A stretch of 64,000 nucleotides of DNA from Shewanella woodyi ATCC 51908 (lineage in GTDB: Bacteria; Pseudomonadota; Gammaproteobacteria; Enterobacterales; Shewanellaceae): assembly GCF_000019525.1 (NCBI RefSeq), contig NC_010506.1, positions 5,580,001-5,644,000 on the forward strand. Reading direction: 5' to 3'. The notes under the pieces are model-generated. The model did not search any database. It had not been told where the DNA came from and was given only the letters and a program-made list of their open reading frames with translations. Of the stretch, positions 59,374 to 64,000 are shown piece by piece. Within the stretch, counting starts at the first letter, position 1. Every line of letters starts with the position of its first letter. The position numbers were made by a program, and so were the translations under genes.

Positions 59374-60024
59374 GTGGTAGAACAAAACAGCTCAAAAGCC
59401 CTGCTCTCGGCCAATCAATTGACCTGCATTCGTGAAGAACGAATTCTGTTTGATGAACTCAGTTTTGAGATCACAGCCGGTGAAATTGTCCAGATTGAAG
59501 GTCCAAATGGTTCAGGTAAGACTAGCCTACTTCGTATTTTAGCAGGTTTATCACGCCCCTATGCTGGTGACGTCCATTATCAAGGTGAGAATATCACTCG
59601 GGTAAGAGATGAATTTAACGACGACCTCCTCTACCTAGGCCATCTCGCTGGCGTAAAAAGCGAGCTCACTGCCGAAGAAAACCTTAACTTCAATTTAAGG
59701 ATAAGCGGTTATGATGAGTTCGAAACTGGAGATATCTTAGCCAAGGTTAACTTAGCCGGATTTGAAGAAGCGCTAGCTGGTCACCTTTCAGCGGGACAGC
59801 ACAGACGTACAGCACTAGCAAGGCTCTGGCATACTAACTGTAAAATATGGCTTCTGGATGAACCTTTTACTGCAATTGATAAAAAGGGTGTCGAAGAGTT
59901 AGAGCACTTATTTCTTGCCCACTCAAAGCGTGGTGGATGTGTCGTACTAACCACACATCAAGATATGGGCATTATCGGTGACGATATACTTCGTAAAATA
60001 AGTCTTGAATATCGATTTGTATAG
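59374..60024 (+). CDS. ccmA: Heme exporter ATP-binding protein CcmA
   Basis: A 216-residue ABC ATPase. Walker [13 protein letters not shown] signature [14 protein letters not shown] and Walker B IWLLDEP are all present, as is the His switch region TTHQDM. It starts at GTG with GAGGAT upstream. It powers release of heme from the CcmC-CcmE complex. First gene of the ccmABCDE operon. Confidence 0.94.
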   Translation: MVEQNSSKALLSANQLTCIREERILFDELSFEITAGEIVQIEGPNGSGKTSLLRILAGLSRPYAGDVHYQGENITRVRDEFNDDLLYLGHLAGVKSELTAEENLNFNLRISGYDEFETGDILAKVNLAGFEEALAGHLSAGQHRRTALARLWHTNCKIWLLDEPFTAIDKKGVEELEHLFLAHSKRGGCVVLTTHQDMGIIGDDILRKISLEYRFV

Positions 60025-60033
60025 GGTTGATAA

Positions 60034-60720
60034 ATGAAAAAAGGCATCAGTTTCAGACAGGCATTTTTCACGCTTTTAAAGCGTGATCTTCAGATTGCTA
60101 TTCGACACAAAGGGGACATATTTAACCCTTTACTGTTTTTTATCTTAGTAGTGACATTGTTCCCGCTAGGTATAGGCCCAGAGCCTCAAGTACTATCAAG
60201 AGTTGCACCAGGTGTTATCTGGGTCGCAGCCTTGCTCGCCTCCATGTTGTCACTGGAGCGACTGTTCAAAGCTGACTATGCCGATGGCAGCTTAGAGCAG
60301 ATGTTATTAAGCCCTCAGCCACTCCCTTTAATGGTACTGGCAAAGGTATTGGCACACTGGCTTTTAACAGGTGTTCCACTCATTTTAGTGGCGCCATTAT
60401 TAGCAGTGCTTTTGCATTTAGACGGTAACAGCTACGGAGCACTCATTGCGACCTTAGCACTTGGCACACCTGTATTGAGCCTACTTGGCGCCATAGGTGT
60501 AGCACTTACGGTAGGCTTACATAAAGGCGGTGTATTACTAAGCCTATTAATCTTACCTTTGTATATTCCAGTGCTCATATTTGCCACCACGGCAATTGAT
60601 GCAGCTGGTCTTAATTTACCCTATAGCGGTCATCTCGCGATTATTGGTGCGATGCTGGTCGGTTCATTAATATTGGCACCCTTTGCAATAGGTGCTTCGT
60701 TAAGAGTGAGTACTAACTAA
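60034..60720 (+). CDS. ccmB: Heme exporter membrane protein CcmB
   Basis: A 228-residue protein with six membrane helices. The N terminus FFTLLKRDLQIAIRHKGDIFNPLLFF and LERLFKADYADGSLEQMLLSPQPL are CcmB hallmarks. It is the membrane partner of the CcmA ATPase. It starts nine bases after ccmA and ends one base before the ccmC start. Confidence 0.94.
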   Translation: MKKGISFRQAFFTLLKRDLQIAIRHKGDIFNPLLFFILVVTLFPLGIGPEPQVLSRVAPGVIWVAALLASMLSLERLFKADYADGSLEQMLLSPQPLPLMVLAKVLAHWLLTGVPLILVAPLLAVLLHLDGNSYGALIATLALGTPVLSLLGAIGVALTVGLHKGGVLLSLLILPLYIPVLIFATTAIDAAGLNLPYSGHLAIIGAMLVGSLILAPFAIGASLRVSTN

Positions 60721-60721
60721 G

Positions 60722-61468
60722 ATGTGGAAATGGCTACATAGTTACGCGGATCCAGAGCGCGCTTATAATCTCTCAGGAAAACTTTTGCCATGGTTCTCCA
60801 TGCTCGCAATCTCCTTGATTGGTATTGGCTCTGTGTGGGGGCTCGCCTTCGCTCCTGTCGATTATCAACAAGGTGACAGTTACCGAATCATCTTTATCCA
60901 TGTCCCAGCTGCCTCCATGTCAATGTCAGCCTATATGGCGATGGCAACCTCAGCATTTATCGGCTTGGTATGGCAGATAAAATCAGCCGATTGGGCAGCA
61001 GCTGCAATCGCACCAATAGGCGCCGTTGTCACCTTTATCGCCCTAATCACTGGCGCTACATGGGGCAAGCCTATGTGGGGAACTTGGTGGGTATGGGATG
61101 CACGTCTAACATCAGAACTTGTACTACTCTTCTTGTACTTAGGTGTGATTGCTCTCTATGCTTCGTTTGAAGATAAAGTACTTGCAGCGCGTGCAGCAGG
61201 TATTCTTGCAATAGTCGGTGTAATTAACATTCCTATTATCAAATACTCTGTGGAGTGGTGGAACTCGCTACATCAGCCAGCCACGATTAAGATAACAGAG
61301 AAGTCTTCAATGGCGGCAGAGATGCTATACCCATTACTAATTAATATTCTAGGCTTTGGTCTTATGATAGGGGCTATCACCTTGGTACGCTTCAGAGCAG
61401 AAATTCTCGCAAGAAATAGTATGCGCCCTTGGGTAAGGGAACTAGCTATGACCGAAGGAGTCAAATAA
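60722..61468 (+). CDS. ccmC: Heme exporter protein CcmC
   Basis: A 248-residue membrane protein with about six helices and the tryptophan-rich heme-binding motif WGTWWVWDARLTSELVLLFLYLG. Flanking His residues (IFIHVPAA and SLHQPA) coordinate heme in the family. It attaches heme to CcmE. Its stop overlaps the ccmD start. Confidence 0.95.
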   Translation: MWKWLHSYADPERAYNLSGKLLPWFSMLAISLIGIGSVWGLAFAPVDYQQGDSYRIIFIHVPAASMSMSAYMAMATSAFIGLVWQIKSADWAAAAIAPIGAVVTFIALITGATWGKPMWGTWWVWDARLTSELVLLFLYLGVIALYASFEDKVLAARAAGILAIVGVINIPIIKYSVEWWNSLHQPATIKITEKSSMAAEMLYPLLINILGFGLMIGAITLVRFRAEILARNSMRPWVRELAMTEGVK

Positions 61469-61668
61469 TGCAGTTCGATTCATTAGCAGATTTTTTCAAT
61501 ATGGGTGGCTACGCCTTTTATGTTTGGCTAGCTTATGGTGTGACATTTTTTTCATTAGGTACTCTAGTCATTTCAAGTTTACGCCAGAAAAGAAAGGTGT
61601 TAACTGAAATAGCGAAGAAGATACAACGTGAAGATCGTTTAAAAGCAAACCGGAGTAATCAACAGTGA
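61468..61668 (+). CDS. ccmD: Small heme exporter protein CcmD
   Basis: A 66-residue single-helix protein from the ATG at 61468, which overlaps the ccmC stop (ATAATG junction); the upstream frame extension lies in ccmC. Sequence [18 protein letters not shown] is the family helix with the conserved Tyr-rich start, followed by a basic tail. It holds CcmE in the CcmABC complex. Confidence 0.92.
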   Translation: MQFDSLADFFNMGGYAFYVWLAYGVTFFSLGTLVISSLRQKRKVLTEIAKKIQREDRLKANRSNQQ

Positions 61669-62150
61669 ATGCCAGACGTAAAAAGAGACTCGCTCTCGCT
61701 ACAGCTTTAATTGGTGGCGTTGCCGCTATCGCATCACTTCTACTGTATGCGTTAAATTCAAATCTAAACCTGTTTTATACGCCAACAGAGATAGTACAAG
61801 GCAAGAAAGATACAGGGGTTAAGCCTGAAGTCGGTCAACGCATCCGTGTTGGTGGCATGGTAACTGTCGGCTCTATGGTTCGTGATCCCAATAGCTTACA
61901 TGTGGAGTTTGCTGTCCACGATGCTGCCGGTGGTGAAGTGATTGTCACTTATGATGATCTGCTACCGGATCTATTCCGTGAAGGGCAAGGTATTGTCGCT
62001 CAAGGCGTGCTAATTGAAGGCGGTAAACTAGAAGCAACCGAAGTTCTCGCTAAGCATGATGAAAATTACATGCCCCCTGAAGTCGCTGAAGCCATGGGTC
62101 AAAGCCATGAAAAGCTAGACTACAATGCAGAGCAAAAATCGGGTTATTAA
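61665..62150 (+). CDS. ccmE: Heme chaperone CcmE
   Basis: A 161-residue periplasmic heme chaperone. N-terminal membrane anchor (residues 9-28), then a beta-barrel OB-fold domain, and the heme-linking His in [17 protein letters not shown]. It overlaps ccmD by four bases and ends the operon. Confidence 0.95.
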   Translation: MNARRKKRLALATALIGGVAAIASLLLYALNSNLNLFYTPTEIVQGKKDTGVKPEVGQRIRVGGMVTVGSMVRDPNSLHVEFAVHDAAGGEVIVTYDDLLPDLFREGQGIVAQGVLIEGGKLEATEVLAKHDENYMPPEVAEAMGQSHEKLDYNAEQKSGY

Positions 62151-62163
62151 GCCCTACTAACCT

Positions 62164-62189
62164 AAAAGGCCTCAGTCGAGGCCTTTTTT
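62164..62189 (+). terminator. ccmABCDE terminator
   Basis: AAAAGGCCTC-AGTC-GAGGCCTTTTTT stem and T run, 13 bases after ccmE. Confidence 0.88.
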
Positions 62190-62832
62190 GTGCCTAGCTT
62201 GCAATACCATCCCGTCTAATTTGTACCTATAGAAAGGCTTTGGCAAAGCTAACTAGTCTATTACCTCCTCGTTATACTTTTACTTGTGCAGTACAACCTT
62301 CTTGCAGCTAGCATTCTTATTTGAGAGTTATACCAAGAATACCTATGGGGAAAACGACAATAGAGATATGGTATCTATACTAGGAAGTGAACATAGATAC
62401 GGCTATTTCCACTTTAGAGACAAGAGAGCCTCTGAATATATAGCTGAAGAGCCTTAGAGGGCCAACAGCGCTATGAATTCAATCTAATAGCATATGTGTG
62501 GTAGTGATGCGGTTAAGTTGCTTTACAAGCTGTTTGAGCGAGCTGAAACTATCATTGTATTTTTGGACTCGATACTACCGAAAACACCTCCGAAAAACAC
62601 ACCGAAAGTTTCTAATGCAGTTCAACAACAGTGAAACACCTATCGTAAATATTGTGCAAAGCCCGCGCTCTGATAGGCATTACAATAGGAGCCTTAAATT
62701 AGACTTTGTGCTTTTAATAAATGCAGCACATGAATAAAGAGCTTCGATGCTCCGAGAGGTGATACACAGTTAGGAATGGAATGATTAATGTCATTCATTA
62801 AATCATGGGCAGTTGGAACGACTATTTCAGGC
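62190..62832. other. Gene-free region between ccmE and rplQ
   Basis: About 640 bases without a supported gene. A short frame at about 62493-62630 (begins MCGSDAVKLLYKLFERAE) has protein-like sequence but no ribosome site or family match, and could be a remnant. No tRNA or clear repeat was found. Confidence 0.4.
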
Positions 62833-62833
62833 A

Positions 62834-62865
62834 TAAAAAAAGCCGGGCTAATGCCCGGCTTTTTT
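62834..62865 (-). terminator. rplQ/alpha operon terminator
   Basis: AAGCCGGGC-TAAT-GCCCGGCTT with A run on the left and TTTTTT on the right; functions for the minus-strand rpoA-rplQ transcript, 17 bases beyond rplQ. Confidence 0.85.
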
Positions 62866-62881
62866 ACAATGAAAACCTTAA

Positions 62882-63280
62882 TTACTCAGCAGAGTCATCA
62901 GCTTCAACAGCTTCAGCATCTTCTGGGCGACCAACTAGTTCAATATACGCCATAGGCGCTTTATCACCAGTACGTAGACCGCACTTAAGGATACGGGTAT
63001 ATCCACCAGGACGTTCCTGGTAGCGTGGACCCAATTCATTGAATAACTTACCTACGACTTCAGCGTCGCGAGTACGAGCAAATGCCAAACGGCGGTTTGC
63101 AACGCTATCACTCTTAGCAAGTGTTATTAGAGGTTCAACTACGCGACGCAGTTCTTTCGCTTTAGCAACAGTAGTCTTGATCACTTCGTGACGGACTAAT
63201 GAGCTAGCCATGTTACGGAACATAGCTTGGCGATGACTGCTGTTACGGTTCAGTTGACGACCACTCTTACGATGGCGCAT
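62882..63280 (-). CDS. rplQ: 50S ribosomal protein L17
   Basis: 132 residues starting [20 protein letters not shown], the L17 signature, with [12 protein letters not shown] in the middle and a short acidic C-terminal tail ([10 protein letters not shown]). Encoded after rpoA in the alpha operon, 38 bases downstream. Binds 23S rRNA near the exit tunnel. Confidence 0.97.
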   Translation of the reverse strand: MRHRKSGRQLNRNSSHRQAMFRNMASSLVRHEVIKTTVAKAKELRRVVEPLITLAKSDSVANRRLAFARTRDAEVVGKLFNELGPRYQERPGGYTRILKCGLRTGDKAPMAYIELVGRPEDAEAVEADDSAE

Positions 63281-63318
63281 GACTAATCCTTATTACCTAA
63301 TTCTGTACAGATCTGGAC

Positions 63319-64000
63319 TTAAAGGTCGTCTGCTAAACTAGCTGGAGGCCAGTTTTCAAGACGCATACCTAACGACAGTCCGCGAGACGCTAAAACATCC
63401 TTAATTTCAGTAAGAGACTTCTTACCTAGGTTAGGAGTCTTAAGCAACTCAACTTCAGTACGTTGTACCAGATCACCGATATAATGAATCGCTTCAGCCT
63501 TCAAACAGTTAGCTGAACGTACAGTTAGCTCTAAATCGTCGACAGGACGTAGCAAAATCGGATCGAACTCCGGCTTCTCTTCTTTCAACTCTGGCTCAGT
63601 AACATCACGAAGCTCAACAAACGCATCTAGCTGTTCAGCTAAAATGGTTGCACTGCGACGGATAGCTTCCTCAGGATCGATAGTACCGTTTGTGGTCATA
63701 TCAATAACGAGTTTATCTAAGTCAGTACGCTGTTCAACACGTGCAGCTTCTACATTGTAGGCTATACGTGCTACTGGCGAGAATGAAGAATCCACCAACA
63801 AGCGGCCGATAGGGCGTTCGTCGTCTTCAGTTTGTGCACGGGCTGATGCCGGTACATAACCACGACCACGCTCTACACGGATACGCATGCTGACATCATT
63901 ATTACCTGTCAAATGACAGATAACATGGTCAGGATTCATGATGGTAACATCACCATCATGCGTGATATCTGCTGCAGTAACAGGGCCTGCGCCTGACTTA
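63319..64000 (-). CDS. rpoA: RNA polymerase alpha subunit, C-terminal part
   Basis: The frame is open to the window edge, so about 226 C-terminal residues of the roughly 329 are visible. The alpha N-terminal domain part runs through [23 protein letters not shown], and the C-terminal domain has [23 protein letters not shown] and [25 protein letters not shown], the DNA- and activator-binding helix-hairpin-helix. Same strand and operon as rplQ. The start lies outside the window. Confidence 0.97.
   Translation of the reverse strand, partial: KSGAGPVTAADITHDGDVTIMNPDHVICHLTGNNDVSMRIRVERGRGYVPASARAQTEDDERPIGRLLVDSSFSPVARIAYNVEAARVEQRTDLDKLVIDMTTNGTIDPEEAIRRSATILAEQLDAFVELRDVTEPELKEEKPEFDPILLRPVDDLELTVRSANCLKAEAIHYIGDLVQRTEVELLKTPNLGKKSLTEIKDVLASRGLSLGMRLENWPPASLADDL

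Overview
The window looks like a chromosomal segment of a marine gammaproteobacterium, most probably Shewanella. The evidence is the split cytochrome c maturation locus (ccmABCDE, a small cytochrome c resembling ScyA, ccmI, and opposite-strand ccmFGH plus a TlpA-like protein), the typA/glnA divergon, a DUF2959 lipoprotein and attC sites of the Shewanella/Vibrio type. No species can be named from the sequence alone. Layout: (1) 1-5.3 kb is the 3' end of an aryl-polyene type lipid/pigment cluster: FAD oxidoreductase, two related lipoproteins and ApeO/P/Q/R-like ketosynthase, dehydratase, ketoreductase and ketosynthase. (2) 5.3-17.4 kb holds mostly envelope genes: a DUF4397 lipoprotein, thioesterase, D-aminoacyl-tRNA deacylase, prolyl aminopeptidase, a YihY-type membrane protein, DUF2959, a cytochrome b/ethylbenzene-dehydrogenase-domain protein with DUF1566 and phosphoesterase partners, and a zinc metalloprotease broken by one in-frame stop. 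(3) 17.45-18 kb is a tandem pair of about 277-bp non-coding repeats. (4) 18.4-24.0 kb is an integron-type gene cassette array without an integrase (CALIN). (5) 24.5-31.2 kb has an S41 peptidase, pdxY, a MITE-like element and a three-gene AAA/TPR/membrane cluster. (6) 31.4-46.8 kb has typA, glnA, a solute-binding-protein/hybrid-kinase pair, a dicarboxylate symporter, a secreted subtilase and glnL-glnG. (7) 47.4-52.4 kb is a minus-strand rRNA operon with no spacer tRNA. (8) 53-62.2 kb is the ccm locus. (9) The window ends in rplQ and rpoA (partial), both minus strand. 

The most notable region is the cassette array. Five cassettes can be delimited objectively because the first bases of each cassette (GTTRRRY and beyond) are the exact reverse complement, over 9-11 bp, of the R'' end of its own attC. 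The cargo is a membrane protein plus ParA-like ATPase pair, a HEPN/Abi_C-like protein, a TIR-domain protein, an unknown membrane-anchored protein with a possible helix-turn-helix segment, and a TacA/TacT-type toxin-antitoxin pair with a promoter flanked by operator repeats. This looks like a defence-gene collection. A 175-bp element with 14-bp terminal inverted repeats sits exactly in the GTT core of one attC with GTT duplicated on both sides, so removing it restores a canonical site.

Nitrogen control forms a second theme. glnA has a clear sigma-54 promoter (GG-N10-GC) with three NtrC boxes, while glnL about 9 kb away has two NtrC boxes overlapping by four bases just before its start codon. 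The ccm genes together provide heme export, chaperoning and apocytochrome reduction/ligation, and the adjacent small cytochrome c is a likely client. All functional statements are family-level inferences from reading the sequence; no database search was possible.
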